A stretch of 64,000 nt of DNA from Guptibacillus algicola (GCF_020171805.1 NZ_JAIVAF010000001.1:1116001-1180000); one strand, 5' to 3'; positions 19,357 to 29,498 are shown, counted from the stretch's first letter. The notes: generated by a model not told the origin, from the sequence alone. Program-made: numbers and translations.

Positions 19357-19922
19357 ATCCTTTTTTTGGGTTCATAATGCTTCCACAGCTCGCTTTTTGA
19401 CGTTGTTACTGCAGTTGCTCCACCTTTTAGAGCGAGTTCTACATCATCAACAGAGCGTATAAAACCACCTGCGAAAATAGGAACCTCAATTTCTTCATGC
19501 AATTCTTCGAATACTTGAGGAATAATCCCAGGGAGGATCTCCACACAGTCTGGCTGTGTATGCTTAATTATATTTAAGTTTTTTTCAAGCGCCATAGAGT
19601 CAAGCATAAATAACCTCTGCACAGCAATGATATCGCGCCGTTTTGCGACGGATAGCACATTCGACCTTGTCGAGATCAAACCAGCTGGCTTCACTTCCTG
19701 ACAAAGAAATTCAGCACCATGTTCATCGTTTTTTAACCCTTGTACAAGATCTGCGTGTAAAAGAATTTGTTTATCCGCTCTCTTTCCTTCTTTCACAATT
19801 GATTTTAATTGACCGATGTGGGAATCGAGCAACACGATATATGTATATGAACTATTCAATAATGTTTCAAAATCCCGCATCTTCCTAACTGCAGGCAAAA
19901 TCGTCTGGTTATGAAATGGCAT
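19353..19922 (-). CDS. glpP: Glycerol uptake operon antiterminator GlpP
   Basis: GlpP is an RNA-binding regulator that, with glycerol 3-phosphate, stops termination in the leaders of glpF and glpD. At 189 aa it has the family length and TIM-barrel-like motifs: ILPAVRKMRDFE at the start, HADLVQGLKNDEHGAEFLCQ, GLISTRSNVLSVAKRRDIIAVQRLFMLDS and PIFAGGFIRSVDDVELALKGGATAVTTS. AAAGGAGG precedes the ATG. It is the first gene of the cluster glpP-glpF-glpK-glpD, and its two presumed targets are the hairpins at 19239-19288 and 16641-16698. Confidence 0.95.
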   Translation of the reverse strand: MPFHNQTILPAVRKMRDFETLLNSSYTYIVLLDSHIGQLKSIVKEGKRADKQILLHADLVQGLKNDEHGAEFLCQEVKPAGLISTRSNVLSVAKRRDIIAVQRLFMLDSMALEKNLNIIKHTQPDCVEILPGIIPQVFEELHEEIEVPIFAGGFIRSVDDVELALKGGATAVTTSKSELWKHYEPKKRI

Positions 19923-19974
19923 AATGCAGCCTCCTTTTCATACTATCTTACCAGATATAGTGACCAAAAATAAA

Positions 19975-20003
19975 AAACACACGCCATTTGAAGGCGTGTG
20001 TTT
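19975..20003 (-). terminator. Terminator of the yvl-type operon
   Basis: AAACACACGCC-TTCAAAT-GGCGTGTGTTT on the minus strand is followed by TTTATTTTTGG, 2 bases after the last gene of the operon. It separates it from glpP. Confidence 0.88.
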
Positions 20004-20005
20004 CA

Positions 20006-20362
20006 TTACTTTTTGATTCGATCGAGAATAAGCTTATCGATTAATAAATTTAATAACCCGATGATCACTGCTGCAAGGATCGCCATCCCAAAGCCATCGA
20101 TGACGAAAGAGCTCCCCATGAACGCAGCTGTGATCAACAATGTTATCGCGTTAATTACGATTAAAAACAATCCGAACGTTACAATCGTAACCGGTAGTGT
20201 TAATACGATTAATACTGGCTTGATAAACACGTTTATCACAGATAGTAAAACACTCGCTATAACTGCAGCTCCGATCCCCTCTAAATAGAAGGCCTCAAAG
20301 TAACCAGCCACCACCATTAAAACGATACTGTTTACGATTAAACTGATCAACCATTGCCCCAA
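20006..20362 (-). CDS. yvlD: YvlD-like small membrane protein (phage holin 4 superfamily)
   Basis: This is a 118-aa hydrophobic protein with four predicted membrane helices and little else, ending in the basic tail LILDRIKK. It matches the YvlD family, which is formally grouped with phage holin superfamily IV, but nothing phage-related is near it. It begins MGQWLISLIVNSIVLMVVAG. In B. subtilis yvlD is the last gene of a sigma-W operon thought to protect the envelope against antimicrobial compounds. The same order and a sigma-W promoter here support that assignment. Its molecular activity is unknown. Confidence 0.88.
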   Translation of the reverse strand: MGQWLISLIVNSIVLMVVAGYFEAFYLEGIGAAVIASVLLSVINVFIKPVLIVLTLPVTIVTFGLFLIVINAITLLITAAFMGSSFVIDGFGMAILAAVIIGLLNLLIDKLILDRIKK

Positions 20363-20391
20363 GGGCTATCCCTCCATCACAAGTGTAAGCG

Positions 20392-21444
20392 TTATTCGTT
20401 AGTGGAATACGCTACTGTAACTGAACCAGCTGTAGACGTGGCATCGATTCGATAATTATATTCTGAATCTACTTCAGTTTTGAACTTCTTCATTCTGTGA
20501 GAGATTTCTTGTTTTTCTCTCACTACGCTCATGTTATCTAAATCAGCTGTAATCGCTCCGATTGTAGACTTCAGGTCGCCAGTTAGATTCATTCCTTTTG
20601 GAACATTTACTTGAATCGTACCATTTACGGTTTTCAATTGAATGCTTCCACTTACTGTTTCTAGAAGCGTATAGCGAATTGCTCCATTTAGGGATTGTGC
20701 TTCAACCTCTTTATACGTGCCATCAAGAGTTATTGGACCGTTTGCTGTTTCTAGCTCGCAAACATCACCGTTTGTATTTACTACCGAGATTGCTCCATTC
20801 CCAGCTTCAGCTTCTAAATCTTTTACTTCAGATGACTTGATTCCAACCTTCCCATTAGCGGTCTTCAGTTTCGCTTTCGCTGAATGAATCGTTTCTCCAG
20901 TAACATCACCATTAAACGTAGTAATCCATACTCTTTCATATTCTTTAGCAGGTACATAAACAACGATGTTAAGCTTCACATCCGCTCTTTCAGACTTAAA
21001 CGTCATCTTCCCTTCATCGATTGAAAAGTACGTATCTCTTAGTAGCTTTTCTTTTGCAGCTTCCGCATTAGATACACGGTATACGTTTGCTTTACAATCG
21101 ATCTTCACATCGTTCTGGTCCCAAGTTTGAAAAGCAATTTCTCCGTTTCTTACGTGTATGTCTATTGTGTCTAGAGAAACATCTTGTTGTTCAAACACGT
21201 GTGCAGCTTCTTCTGATGAACCGAAATTAAAGTCAAGGTCCATGTCCTTCACTTTTTGAATCAACGACTCTACAAACTGACCGACTCTATACCCTGGTTG
21301 AGACCGTTCTGGCTCCGGCTCAGCAGCTTTTTCTTCTTTTTTCGTATCCGCATTACCAAGTGCGCTTAATAGTTTCGCACCTTCATCTGCAGTGATTTTT
21401 CCTTCTTCGATCATGGTCAAAATCATTTTGCGTTCTTCGTTCAT
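20392..21444 (-). CDS. yvlB: YvlB-like DUF4097 beta-helix protein
   Basis: This 350-aa protein has two parts. Residues 1-30 form a small helical domain (EERKMILTMIEEGKITADEGAKLLSAL) seen in YvlB and the related LiaX. The rest, from about 75, is the DUF4097 putative adhesin-type repeat region with many short strands such as VWITTFNGDVTG, LKTANGKVGI, LETANGPITL and LKTVNGTIQV. The motif (T/A)NG recurs about every 20 residues, as expected of a right-handed beta-helix. No signal peptide is seen. It lies between the DUF4870 gene and yvlD. Function in envelope stress is inferred from operon context. Confidence 0.87.
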   Translation of the reverse strand: MNEERKMILTMIEEGKITADEGAKLLSALGNADTKKEEKAAEPEPERSQPGYRVGQFVESLIQKVKDMDLDFNFGSSEEAAHVFEQQDVSLDTIDIHVRNGEIAFQTWDQNDVKIDCKANVYRVSNAEAAKEKLLRDTYFSIDEGKMTFKSERADVKLNIVVYVPAKEYERVWITTFNGDVTGETIHSAKAKLKTANGKVGIKSSEVKDLEAEAGNGAISVVNTNGDVCELETANGPITLDGTYKEVEAQSLNGAIRYTLLETVSGSIQLKTVNGTIQVNVPKGMNLTGDLKSTIGAITADLDNMSVVREKQEISHRMKKFKTEVDSEYNYRIDATSTAGSVTVAYSTNE

Positions 21445-21495
21445 TCAAAAACATCCCCTTTTCATTTATTGAAGTGGTCTAACACTTATACCTGA

Positions 21496-21789
21496 TTACC
21501 AGCGGAGAACTTGAATTCCTTTTACGATATTCCAGATAAACACAATGACATTAAGTAAACCAAAGACGATGAAACCAAGGAAAACAACGACTCCAATATC
21601 CAATCCAAATACTGCTATAAAGGCGATAATCACACTAGCGAACGGTAATAAATGAGAAAGGACTGCCCGCTTCGCATGATACGTAACTTCCTCATCTCTC
21701 ATTACGAAAAAGACGATGATTGGAAATAGGAATGGAGCGAAAAACACACTAAAATAACATAGTGACGACATTACTTTTTCCACAGACAT
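21496..21789 (-). CDS. DUF4870 membrane protein (YvlA-like)
   Basis: This is a 97-aa membrane protein with three hydrophobic segments. It contains the DUF4870 pattern: a first helix CYFSVFFAPFLFPIIVFFV, then the cytoplasmic stretch EEVTYHAKRAVLSHLLPF, then two more helices ending NIVKGIQVLRW. ATG at 21789 has AAAGGAG 8 bases upstream; the TTG at 21807 lies over that site and is rejected. It is first in the operon, and only about 30 bases separate it from the sigma-W promoter. No PspC-domain gene (YvlC) is found between it and yvlD. Confidence 0.82.
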   Translation of the reverse strand: MSVEKVMSSLCYFSVFFAPFLFPIIVFFVMRDEEVTYHAKRAVLSHLLPFASVIIAFIAVFGLDIGVVVFLGFIVFGLLNVIVFIWNIVKGIQVLRW

Positions 21790-21822
21790 GCATGTTTCTC
21801 CTTTCAAAACTATCTACCTATT

Positions 21823-21850
21823 TATACGAATAAACAATGAGAAGGTTTCA
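21823..21850 (-). promoter_or_regulatory. Sigma-W promoter
   Basis: On the minus strand TGAAAC (21845-21850) and CGTATA (21823-21828) are separated by exactly 16 bases, the consensus for the extracytoplasmic-function factor sigma-W. It drives the DUF4870-yvlB-yvlD operon, as in the B. subtilis yvl operon. Confidence 0.85.
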
Positions 21851-21867
21851 TAAAGTTATATTCAATA

Positions 21868-21893
21868 AAAAGACAGCCAGTTCGGCTGTCTTT
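21868..21893 (-). terminator. uvrA terminator
   Basis: AAAAGACAGCCGAACTGGCTGTCTTTT-type hairpin on the minus strand, directly after the uvrA stop and followed by a T-rich stretch. It separates uvrA from the sigma-W operon. Confidence 0.85.
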
Positions 21894-21898
21894 TATGT

Positions 21899-24766
21899 TT
21901 AAACAGATTGTGTTTGTTCTAGCTTCTTTTTCATCCGCTCTTTGTCTCGCTTAAGAATCGGCGCAAGATAACGTCCTGTATAAGACCGTTCTTCTTTCAC
22001 GATTTTTTCAGGAGTTCCTGTAGAGATGATTTCACCGCCACCATCTCCGCCTTCTGGTCCAAGATCAACTAGATAATCAGCAGTCTTAATCACATCTAAG
22101 TTATGCTCGATGATTAAAACAGAATCACCGTTATCCACTAATCGTTGCAATACCTGAAGTAATCGCGCGATGTCATCGACATGAAGGCCTGTTGTAGGCT
22201 CATCAAGGATATAGAGTGTTTTCCCAGTTGATCGTTTATATAACTGTGAGGCAAGCTTCACGCGCTGTGCTTCTCCTCCAGACACCGTTGTAGCCGGCTG
22301 GCCCAACGTAATATAACTCAGACCAACATCATATAGCGTTTGTAACTTTCGATTGATTTTAGGAATGTTCTTAAAGAACTCGAGCCCGTCTTCAACTGTC
22401 ATCCCTAATATATCAGCGATATTTTTCCCTTTGTATTCTATTTCCAGCGTTTCACGATTGTACCGTTTCCCCTCACATACTTCACAAGGAACATACACAT
22501 CAGGTAAAAAGTGCATCTCGATCTTTATGATTCCATCTCCACGACACGCTTCACAACGGCCGCCTTTTACGTTAAAGCTAAAGCGACCTTTCTTATATCC
22601 GCGGACTTTTGCTTCGTTTGTTTGTGCAAAAACGTCACGAATATCATCAAAAACACCCGTATATGTTGCTGGGTTTGACCTTGGCGTACGACCGATTGGT
22701 GATTGATCGATATCGATTACTTTATCGACGTATTCTAACCCTTTAATTTTCCTATGTTCGCCTGGTTTGTCTTTTGCTTTATGAAGCTTTTGTGCAAGGG
22801 ACTTATAGAGAATATCATTGATGAGCGTACTTTTTCCTGATCCTGATACACCCGTTACGCATGTAAATAAACCGATCGGGATTTTCGCATTCGTATTCTT
22901 TAAGTTATTTTCTTTCGCCCCAACGATCTCAATATATCGCCCATCCGTCTTTCTTCGTTCAGAAGGGACGGGAATAAACTTTTTACCAGAGAGATATTCA
23001 CCTGTAAGAGACTCCTCATCACTCATAATCTCAGCCGGAGTACCTTGTGACGTTATATATCCCCCGTGCGCTCCTGCACCTGGACCAATGTCGATAATAT
23101 GATCTGCCGCAAGCATCGTATCTTCGTCATGTTCTACAACGATCAACGTGTTTCCTAAGTCTCTCATGTTTTCTAAAGTAGATATGAGGCGATCATTATC
23201 TCGTTGATGCAACCCGATCGAAGGCTCATCCAAGATATAGAGCACACCCATAAGTCTTGAACCTACCTGCGTAGCGAGCCTTATTCTCTGAGCTTCTCCT
23301 CCAGATAGAGTACCTGCTGATCGATTAAGAGTTAAATAATCTAATCCAACATTTACAAGAAATCCAAGGCGATCCTTTATTTCTCGTAAAATCATTTTAC
23401 CGATGGTCGCTTCCTTCGCTGTGAGTTGTAGCTCATCAAAGAAGACAGAAGCATCTTTAATAGCAAACTCCGTTGCTTCTCCGATATGTTTTCCGTTAAT
23501 TAAAACAGAACGCGCTTCTTTTTTCAGTCGATACCCTTTACAAGTTGGGCAGGGTTTTTGAGACATATACGCTTCCATTTGCTCACGAATATAGTCAGAG
23601 CTCGTTTCACGATAACGTCGTTCAACGTTAGGCACGACGCCTTCGAAATGAATATTGTTCTCTCTTACTTGCCCAAAATCATTCTCATATCTAAAGTAGA
23701 CTTTTTCATTTCCACTACCATAAAGCACTTTATCAAGGAGATGCCTAGGAAGCTTTTCGACAGGTGTATCCATATCGATTCCAAAATGATTACAGACGCT
23801 CTTAAGAAGCTGCGGATAGTAACCAGAACTAACCGGTTCCCATGGAGCAAGTGCATGTTCATTAAGCGTTAAGCTCCAGTCTGGAATAACGAGATCGAGG
23901 TCTACTTCTAGCTTTAAACCAATTCCATCACAAGATGGGCATGCGCCAAATGGGCTATTAAATGAAAACATTCTCGGCTCTAATTCGCCGATTGAAAATC
24001 CACAGTATGGACAAGAATGATGTTGATTGAAAAGAAGTTCTCCTTCTCCTATCACATCTACAATGACCTGTCCTCCTCCAAGTTGAAGAGCTGTTTCAAG
24101 TGAGTCAGCAAGTCTTGATTGGACACCATCCTTTACAACAATACGGTCGATTACGACTTCGATAGAATGTTTTTTGTTCTTCTCTAAGGCAATGTCATCT
24201 GCTACTTCCATCATTTCACCGTCGACACGAACCCTCACGTAGCCCTGCTTCTTAATATCTTCAAGGATCTTTACGTGTTCTCCCTTTCGACCAGATACAA
24301 CGGGAGCTAGGATTTGTAGCTTCGTGCGTTCTTCATATTCTAGGATCCTATCGACCATTTGTTCAATTGTCTGAGAAGTGATTTCCACTCCATGACGAGG
24401 ACACACAGGACGTCCGATTCTCGCAAACAATAGGCGCAAGTAATCGTAGATTTCGGTTACTGTTCCTACAGTGGAACGAGGGTTACGACTAGTCGTTTTC
24501 TGATCGATCGAAATTGCAGGAGATAATCCTTCAATTGCATCGACATCAGGTTTATCCATCTGCCCAAGAAATTGCCTTGCATAAGCAGAGAGGGATTCTA
24601 CGTATCGTCTTTGCCCTTCTGCATAAATCGTATCAAAAGCTAATGATGACTTTCCCGAACCAGATAAGCCAGTCAAAACGACTAGCTTATCTCTAGGGAT
24701 CGACACATCAACGTTTTTTAAATTATGGGCTCTTGCCCCTTTGACGACGATTTCTTCATTTGCCAT
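21899..24766 (-). CDS. uvrA: Excinuclease ABC subunit A
   Basis: UvrA is the damage-sensing ATPase of nucleotide excision repair; as a dimer it loads UvrB at lesions. At 955 aa it is full length. It has two ABC modules: Walker [10 protein letters not shown] at 33-41 and GVSGSGKST near 640, signatures [15 protein letters not shown] and [15 protein letters not shown], and Walker B segments [13 protein letters not shown] and [13 protein letters not shown]. Zinc modules are visible as CPYCGFS...CPSCDG, CPTCKG, and CEACRGDG...CEVCEGKRY. It starts 7 bases after uvrB, with AAGGATGA ahead of the ATG, and is surely cotranscribed. Confidence 0.98.
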   Translation of the reverse strand: MANEEIVVKGARAHNLKNVDVSIPRDKLVVLTGLSGSGKSSLAFDTIYAEGQRRYVESLSAYARQFLGQMDKPDVDAIEGLSPAISIDQKTTSRNPRSTVGTVTEIYDYLRLLFARIGRPVCPRHGVEITSQTIEQMVDRILEYEERTKLQILAPVVSGRKGEHVKILEDIKKQGYVRVRVDGEMMEVADDIALEKNKKHSIEVVIDRIVVKDGVQSRLADSLETALQLGGGQVIVDVIGEGELLFNQHHSCPYCGFSIGELEPRMFSFNSPFGACPSCDGIGLKLEVDLDLVIPDWSLTLNEHALAPWEPVSSGYYPQLLKSVCNHFGIDMDTPVEKLPRHLLDKVLYGSGNEKVYFRYENDFGQVRENNIHFEGVVPNVERRYRETSSDYIREQMEAYMSQKPCPTCKGYRLKKEARSVLINGKHIGEATEFAIKDASVFFDELQLTAKEATIGKMILREIKDRLGFLVNVGLDYLTLNRSAGTLSGGEAQRIRLATQVGSRLMGVLYILDEPSIGLHQRDNDRLISTLENMRDLGNTLIVVEHDEDTMLAADHIIDIGPGAGAHGGYITSQGTPAEIMSDEESLTGEYLSGKKFIPVPSERRKTDGRYIEIVGAKENNLKNTNAKIPIGLFTCVTGVSGSGKSTLINDILYKSLAQKLHKAKDKPGEHRKIKGLEYVDKVIDIDQSPIGRTPRSNPATYTGVFDDIRDVFAQTNEAKVRGYKKGRFSFNVKGGRCEACRGDGIIKIEMHFLPDVYVPCEVCEGKRYNRETLEIEYKGKNIADILGMTVEDGLEFFKNIPKINRKLQTLYDVGLSYITLGQPATTVSGGEAQRVKLASQLYKRSTGKTLYILDEPTTGLHVDDIARLLQVLQRLVDNGDSVLIIEHNLDVIKTADYLVDLGPEGGDGGGEIISTGTPEKIVKEERSYTGRYLAPILKRDKERMKKKLEQTQSV

Positions 24767-24773
24767 TTATTCG

Positions 24774-26750
24774 TCATCCTTCCGCTTTAAGCTCTAATAG
24801 TAAATCACGAAGCTCAGCAGCACGCTCAAAGTTAAGGTCCCGTGCAGCTTCCTTCATTTCTTTCTCAACATTTTCAATCATCTTCGTACGTTCTTTCTTG
24901 TTCAGCTTACCTGGCTTCGGAGCTGTGTACTCTTCGCCTTCTTCAGCTGCCACAGTTGCTCGAATCAAGTCACGAACTTCCTTTTTGATCGTCGTAGGAG
25001 TAATACCATATTTTTCGTTGTATGCCTGTTGTGTTTCACGACGCCGCTTCGTCTCATTCATCGCGATATCCATTGATTTCGTGATCTTGTCTGCATACAT
25101 GATGACATGACCGCTAGAGTTACGAGCTGCTCGTCCAATCGTCTGAATTAATGATCGTTCAGATCTTAAGAAACCTTCTTTATCTGCATCAAGGATCGAA
25201 ACGAGAGATACTTCTGGGATATCTAGCCCTTCTCTCAACAAGTTGATGCCGACTAAGACATCAAAGACACCAAGGCGTAAATCACGGATGATTTCAATTC
25301 GCTCTAACGTCTTTATTTCTGAATGAAGGTAACGAACTTTCACACCCATTTCTACTAGATAATCGGTTAAGTCCTCTGACATCTTTTTCGTTAGAGTTGT
25401 AACAAGAACCCTCTCATTTTTCGTGGCTCTCTTATTTATTTCATCAAGTAAATCATCGATTTGACCCTCGATCGGCCTGATTTCAATTGTAGGATCAAGT
25501 AATCCTGTAGGGCGAATGATCTGCTCTACTACCTTTGTTGAATGCTCTTCTTCATATGGCCCAGGTGTAGCAGACACATAGACAAACTGATGAGCTTTTT
25601 CTTCAAATTCCTCGAACCTTAACGGTCGATTGTCCTTGGCTGAAGGAAGTCTGAATCCATGATCCACGAGTACGCCTTTTCGCGCCTGATCTCCGTTATA
25701 CATTCCTCGAACCTGAGGCAATGTAACATGAGACTCATCGACCATGATTAAGAAGTCTTCTGGGAAGTAATCCATTAAGGTATATGGCGTAGCCCCAGCA
25801 TCTCGTAGAGTTAGATGTCTTGAATAGTTTTCAATTCCAGAACAAAAGCCCATTTCTGCCATCATCTCGATGTCATACTTTGTTCTTTGCTCCAGTCGTT
25901 GTGCTTCAAGAAGTTTGCCGTCTTCGTTCATCTTCTTTAACTGCTCTTCTAACTCCGCTTCAATCCGTTTGATCGCCATCTTCATCTTTTCTTCACGCGT
26001 TACGAAGTGGGAAGCAGGGAAAATAGCAATATGTTCACGCTGACCTAATATTTCACCAGTCAATGCATTCACTTCTGTAATACGATCGATTTCGTCACCA
26101 AAGAACTCAACTCGGATACAGTTTTCGTCTCTTGATGCTGGGAAAATCTCAACAACATCTCCGCGAACCCGGAATGTACCACGAGTAAAGTTAATGTCGT
26201 TACGTGCATATTGAATATCAACGAGATCACGTAGAAGACCGTCCCTGTCTTTCTCCATTCCAGATCTTAGGGATACGACTAGGCTTCTGTATTCTTCTGG
26301 ATTACCTAAACCATAGATACAAGAAACACTGGCAACAATGATGACATCGTTACGTTCGAATAAACTTGATGTTGCGGAATGTCGCAACTTATCGATTTCA
26401 TCATTGATACTAGCGTCTTTTTCAATAAAAGTATCCGATTGAGGAATATAAGCTTCAGGCTGATAGTAATCGTAATAGCTCACAAAGTACTCAACAGCAT
26501 TATTAGGAAAGTACTCTTTAAATTCACTGTATAATTGTCCTGCTAGCGTTTTATTATGAGCAATAATAAGCGTCGGTTTATTAACCTCTTTGATTACGTT
26601 GGACATTGTGAATGTTTTTCCAGTACCTGTCGCTCCAAGTAATGTTTGATACCGATCATTATTATTTACACCTTCAACAAGCTTTTTAATTGCTTCAGGC
26701 TGATCGCCTTGAGGCTCATATTTAGAGACCAATTCAAACTGTCTTTCCAC
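24774..26750 (-). CDS. uvrB: Excinuclease ABC subunit B
   Basis: UvrB verifies DNA damage and recruits UvrC. At 658 aa it shows Walker A GATGTGKT at 39-46, the DNA-probing beta-hairpin [12 protein letters not shown], helicase box [21 protein letters not shown], motif [21 protein letters not shown], and a C-terminal UVR domain ([24 protein letters not shown]) for UvrC contact. A GTG start at 26750 has GGAGG 8 bases ahead. It leads the uvrB-uvrA operon and may be SOS-controlled through the box at 26823. Confidence 0.98.
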   Translation of the reverse strand: MERQFELVSKYEPQGDQPEAIKKLVEGVNNNDRYQTLLGATGTGKTFTMSNVIKEVNKPTLIIAHNKTLAGQLYSEFKEYFPNNAVEYFVSYYDYYQPEAYIPQSDTFIEKDASINDEIDKLRHSATSSLFERNDVIIVASVSCIYGLGNPEEYRSLVVSLRSGMEKDRDGLLRDLVDIQYARNDINFTRGTFRVRGDVVEIFPASRDENCIRVEFFGDEIDRITEVNALTGEILGQREHIAIFPASHFVTREEKMKMAIKRIEAELEEQLKKMNEDGKLLEAQRLEQRTKYDIEMMAEMGFCSGIENYSRHLTLRDAGATPYTLMDYFPEDFLIMVDESHVTLPQVRGMYNGDQARKGVLVDHGFRLPSAKDNRPLRFEEFEEKAHQFVYVSATPGPYEEEHSTKVVEQIIRPTGLLDPTIEIRPIEGQIDDLLDEINKRATKNERVLVTTLTKKMSEDLTDYLVEMGVKVRYLHSEIKTLERIEIIRDLRLGVFDVLVGINLLREGLDIPEVSLVSILDADKEGFLRSERSLIQTIGRAARNSSGHVIMYADKITKSMDIAMNETKRRRETQQAYNEKYGITPTTIKKEVRDLIRATVAAEEGEEYTAPKPGKLNKKERTKMIENVEKEMKEAARDLNFERAAELRDLLLELKAEG

Positions 26751-26785
26751 CTTAGTCGCCTCCGTTCGTATTCTTCATAAAATTT

Positions 26786-26816
26786 ATTATATCATAAATG
26801 ATGGCTATTCCTTCAA
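26786..26816 (-). promoter_or_regulatory. Possible uvrB promoter
   Basis: TTGAAG (26811-26816) and a perfect TATAAT (26786-26791) on the minus strand are 19 bases apart, a little long for sigma-A. The start would lie about 30 bases before uvrB. Confidence 0.45.
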
Positions 26817-26822
26817 ATGAAA

Positions 26823-26836
26823 CGAACTGGTATTCC
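26823..26836. promoter_or_regulatory. Candidate LexA (SOS) box
   Basis: CGAACTGGTATTCC matches 12 of 14 positions of the Bacillus SOS operator CGAACRNRYGTTYC. It lies immediately upstream of the -35 region of uvrB, which is an SOS gene in B. subtilis. Confidence 0.5.
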
Positions 26837-26918
26837 CCTTTTTTTAGGACGACACTTCCGATATTACAAAAACTAAGGTATGCTGAGTGAGCAAATACCC
26901 TTTTCAGAAAAAGGAGTT

Positions 26919-27791
26919 ATGACCTTGTTTGTTTTCTTAGCATTACCACTAGGACTAGCGATCGGCGCAATATCAGGGTTCTTTGGAGTAGGCGGGGGGT
27001 TTTTATTAACACCTATTCTTCTCCTGCTCGGATATGAACCTTCAACTGCGATTACGATCAGCTTACTATATAGCATGAGTACTTCTATTTCAGGAGCGGT
27101 TAAACACTATCAACAAAAACATATACTTTGGAAACCTGTTATCATCTTATCGATCAGCGGGATGCTAAGCACCCAAATAGCAAAACCGCTCGTCCTCTTT
27201 TTAGAGTCGATCGGTTATGATGAAATTGTCATCTCACTCTTATATGTAGGGTTACTCAGTTATTTCGCACTATCCATGCTAACGGAAAAGCAATCTACCC
27301 AGGAATCGTCTCAGTTGTATTCCATTTCCCCTGTTCGAGCAATTCTAATCGGACTAGCCGGTGGGTTTATTTCATCTGTTCTTGGCGTAGGGGGTGGGTT
27401 TGTTATGGTGCCACTTTTAATTAGTGTTCTAGGTCTTCCACCACGCTTAGCAGTAGGAACGTCTCTTGCAAGCATCTTCATTATTGTATCTACAGGGTTC
27501 TTTTCATACATAGGAAGTGTAAGTATTCCGTTCACTCTAGCATGTATTTTAGTAATCGGTGCGATTATAGGCTCGCGTATAGGGGCTGGAATTACTGAAT
27601 TTGTTTCCAATCACGTTATACAGAAACTATTGGGTACACTATATATCTTTACATTGGTGAGTGTCATTTTGGAACTCTTCCATTTACCGATAGCAGGATT
27701 AAGTATCCTTGCCATCTATATCACTCCACTCATCATTTTCTTTAGCTATCAGTATAGAACAAAAAAGAAGCGTCTATTCTCTTCAGAATAG
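26919..27791 (+). CDS. TSUP (TauE/SafE) family anion transporter
   Basis: This is a 290-aa membrane protein with about eight helices in two related halves, each opening with the family motif: GAISGFFGVGGGFLLTPILLL near the N-terminus and GFISSVLGVGGGFVMVPLLIS in the middle. TSUP proteins move sulfite, sulfonates or related organic anions out of or into the cell; the substrate here cannot be named. The ATG at 26919 is only 2 bases from AAGGAG, while a TTG at 26925 has ideal 8-base spacing; an ATG at 26880 is also in frame. It is a lone plus-strand gene convergent with csbA. Confidence 0.85.
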   Translation: MTLFVFLALPLGLAIGAISGFFGVGGGFLLTPILLLLGYEPSTAITISLLYSMSTSISGAVKHYQQKHILWKPVIILSISGMLSTQIAKPLVLFLESIGYDEIVISLLYVGLLSYFALSMLTEKQSTQESSQLYSISPVRAILIGLAGGFISSVLGVGGGFVMVPLLISVLGLPPRLAVGTSLASIFIIVSTGFFSYIGSVSIPFTLACILVIGAIIGSRIGAGITEFVSNHVIQKLLGTLYIFTLVSVILELFHLPIAGLSILAIYITPLIIFFSYQYRTKKKRLFSSE

Positions 27792-27802
27792 ACGCTATTT
27801 TA
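27769..27802. terminator. Bidirectional terminator, TSUP gene and csbA
   Basis: AGCGTCTATTCT-CTTC-AGAATAGACGCT is a perfect 12-bp stem that overlaps the stop of the plus-strand gene and the end of csbA, with A and T tracts on its two sides. Confidence 0.85.
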
Positions 27803-28025
27803 TCTTTTTCTTATTTTGTTTTTGAATCTTCCTAGAAAAATAAAATCCGATCAAAGCAGAAAGAATCGTGATAAGGATCAAATGAATCGGGTGGTCAAAC
27901 CCTCCAAAAATTGCCCACATGAAAAGCAGTGCTAATCCGAGACTAACATATTTATTATATGTAACGCGTGTAAACACAACGGCAACAATCGCTGGGATGA
28001 GTAATGCTGCTAATATCTCCTGCAT
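27795..28025 (-). CDS. csbA: CsbA-family small membrane protein
   Basis: This is a 76-aa protein with two or three hydrophobic segments and a basic tail (RKIQKQNKKKIK). It resembles CsbA/DUF2198: LLIPAIVAVVFTRVTYNKYVSLGLAL is close to the family core that contains FTRVTYN. In B. subtilis csbA lies just upstream of uvrB and is made under sigma-B; here the TSUP gene sits between them. ATG at 28025 has AGGGG 9 bases ahead, so the longer frame to 28064 is rejected. No sigma-B promoter could be recognised upstream. Its function is unknown. Confidence 0.8.
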   Translation of the reverse strand: MQEILAALLIPAIVAVVFTRVTYNKYVSLGLALLFMWAIFGGFDHPIHLILITILSALIGFYFSRKIQKQNKKKIK

Positions 28026-28147
28026 GAGTTGGTTCCCCTCTCTAAAGCGTAACTCTTTCTCCATCTTACAACAAATGAATGAGAGAATGCTATTAAGTGT
28101 TAAAATTCTTATTAAAAGCTATTCATTTTATTCTACTTTGAATCAAC

Positions 28148-28186
28148 CAAAAAGGCTGTTGAGAGGTTTCTCAACAGCCTTTTTTT
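28148..28186. terminator. minJ terminator
   Basis: AAAGGCTGTTGAG-AGGTTT-CTCAACAGCCTTT is a 13-bp stem with T tracts on both strands. It lies 12 bases after the minJ stop and upstream of csbA. Confidence 0.85.
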
Positions 28187-28197
28187 CGTTCGAACGA

Positions 28198-29400
28198 TTA
28201 GCTTTCTTTTGCATAATCAATAGAATCATCGAGTCGCTGTTCTTTCACAAATAGCAATCCCAATTCGTGATGTTGATCGTTGTAGAGCGCTCTTTGTTCA
28301 AATCTTATTTCGCCATTGAAATCAAGGACCTGTAGTTTACAAAATGCCGCATTCTGCTGAAGAGCAGTATAAAAATCTGTCCCATTTCCTAAAGACAATC
28401 CGTTCACTTTAGAAATGACTTCACCAACCTGAAGATTCATTTGATCAGCAGGTGATTCAGGCAGAATACCAAGAATAACAAGACCCTCGTTACGTTCATT
28501 AAAATAAGCAGGTTTATTCATTCCTCTATGAAGAAGTAAGATAGCTGCTCTTAGGATCACGATCAATGGAAACACAGAAAGAGCGAGCCATTCGGCATTA
28601 ACGAAATAGCTTACAGTAGCAAGTAACGTAGCAAATACGCCTACTGTCACAACATGAATACCATTTCTTTTAATTTCCGGTGCCGGCAATGTATGGTGGA
28701 TTAATTTTCGGAATCCAATTGGCAGTGGAAGGATTAAGAATGAATACGTTTGATCGCCGAATTCTAATAATGGCCACCACGAACTTGCTTCGATTGCACC
28801 TGAAGGAAGAAAGAGAAAGAGCGGTAACAACCAAAGCCTTTGGACCTCATGAGCTCCAACGAGCTTACCGCGTTTGCTCCTTACTAATCTTGGAGACGTT
28901 TGCTTTCTAGCATTCTGATGAATAAGAACGCCTTCGACAATAAGCAACAATCCAGCGATGAGTGCCAAGGCAATAAGGGATACAGAATCAAAGCCGGTTT
29001 GCCATGAATTCAACCACTCACTTCCTAGATCGATAGGTTCATAATATAGAGCGGCTAAGACAGGAAGGATAAATACAAATGCCGGCGATAAGAAACGCAT
29101 TTGCCCTGTTACAAGAATAAGAATCGCACTGATGCTAATAGCTAACACAATCCCCATCGGAACGACTAGTCCTAATAATAAGTTTAGAATAAGGATTGAA
29201 ATACCCGCTATAATACCTGGAACAATCGCAAATTTCACATCGTCGAGAACGTCGTGAACCCGAGTATGAAAATCACGTCGATCTCGTTTGACACGTGATA
29301 ACCCAATCATAAAAGCTGCCACTAAGCTAATATAAGTAAGTGGGTTTATTAAAAAAGAGACTATACCTTTTAATATGGAAAGACCTATCGTTTCCGCCAT
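28198..29400 (-). CDS. minJ: Division topology protein MinJ (PDZ membrane protein)
   Basis: MinJ links DivIVA to MinD and keeps division away from the poles and old septa. The 400-aa protein has about seven or eight membrane segments in the first 300 residues, followed by a C-terminal PDZ domain with LVILGILPESPADQMNLQVGEVISKVNGLSL. It starts MAETIGLSILKGIVSFLINP. Position after ctpB on the same strand matches the B. subtilis yvjB-yvjD neighbourhood. The swarming gene swrA, which lies here in B. subtilis, is absent. GGAGGAG precedes the ATG. Confidence 0.88.
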   Translation of the reverse strand: MAETIGLSILKGIVSFLINPLTYISLVAAFMIGLSRVKRDRRDFHTRVHDVLDDVKFAIVPGIIAGISILILNLLLGLVVPMGIVLAISISAILILVTGQMRFLSPAFVFILPVLAALYYEPIDLGSEWLNSWQTGFDSVSLIALALIAGLLLIVEGVLIHQNARKQTSPRLVRSKRGKLVGAHEVQRLWLLPLFLFLPSGAIEASSWWPLLEFGDQTYSFLILPLPIGFRKLIHHTLPAPEIKRNGIHVVTVGVFATLLATVSYFVNAEWLALSVFPLIVILRAAILLLHRGMNKPAYFNERNEGLVILGILPESPADQMNLQVGEVISKVNGLSLGNGTDFYTALQQNAAFCKLQVLDFNGEIRFEQRALYNDQHHELGLLFVKEQRLDDSIDYAKES

Positions 29401-29430
29401 GATTTACTCCTCCATCTTTCAATTCCTGTC

Positions 29431-29462
29431 AAAAGAAAATTCCGCAGGATATCCTGCGGAAT
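29431..29462 (-). terminator. ctpB terminator
   Basis: ATTCCGCAGGATATCCTGCGGAAT is a perfect 24-base palindrome on the minus strand followed by TTTCTTTT. It separates ctpB from minJ. Confidence 0.82.
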
Positions 29463-29498
29463 AGCTTCGACATAACTAGCTCGTTTCCTTTTCTTAAT

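Noticed and set aside
20006-20362. Phage holin-like match suggesting a prophage remnant
   Set aside because: The YvlD family only shares a superfamily name with holins; neighbours are sigma-W operon genes and no phage gene is near.
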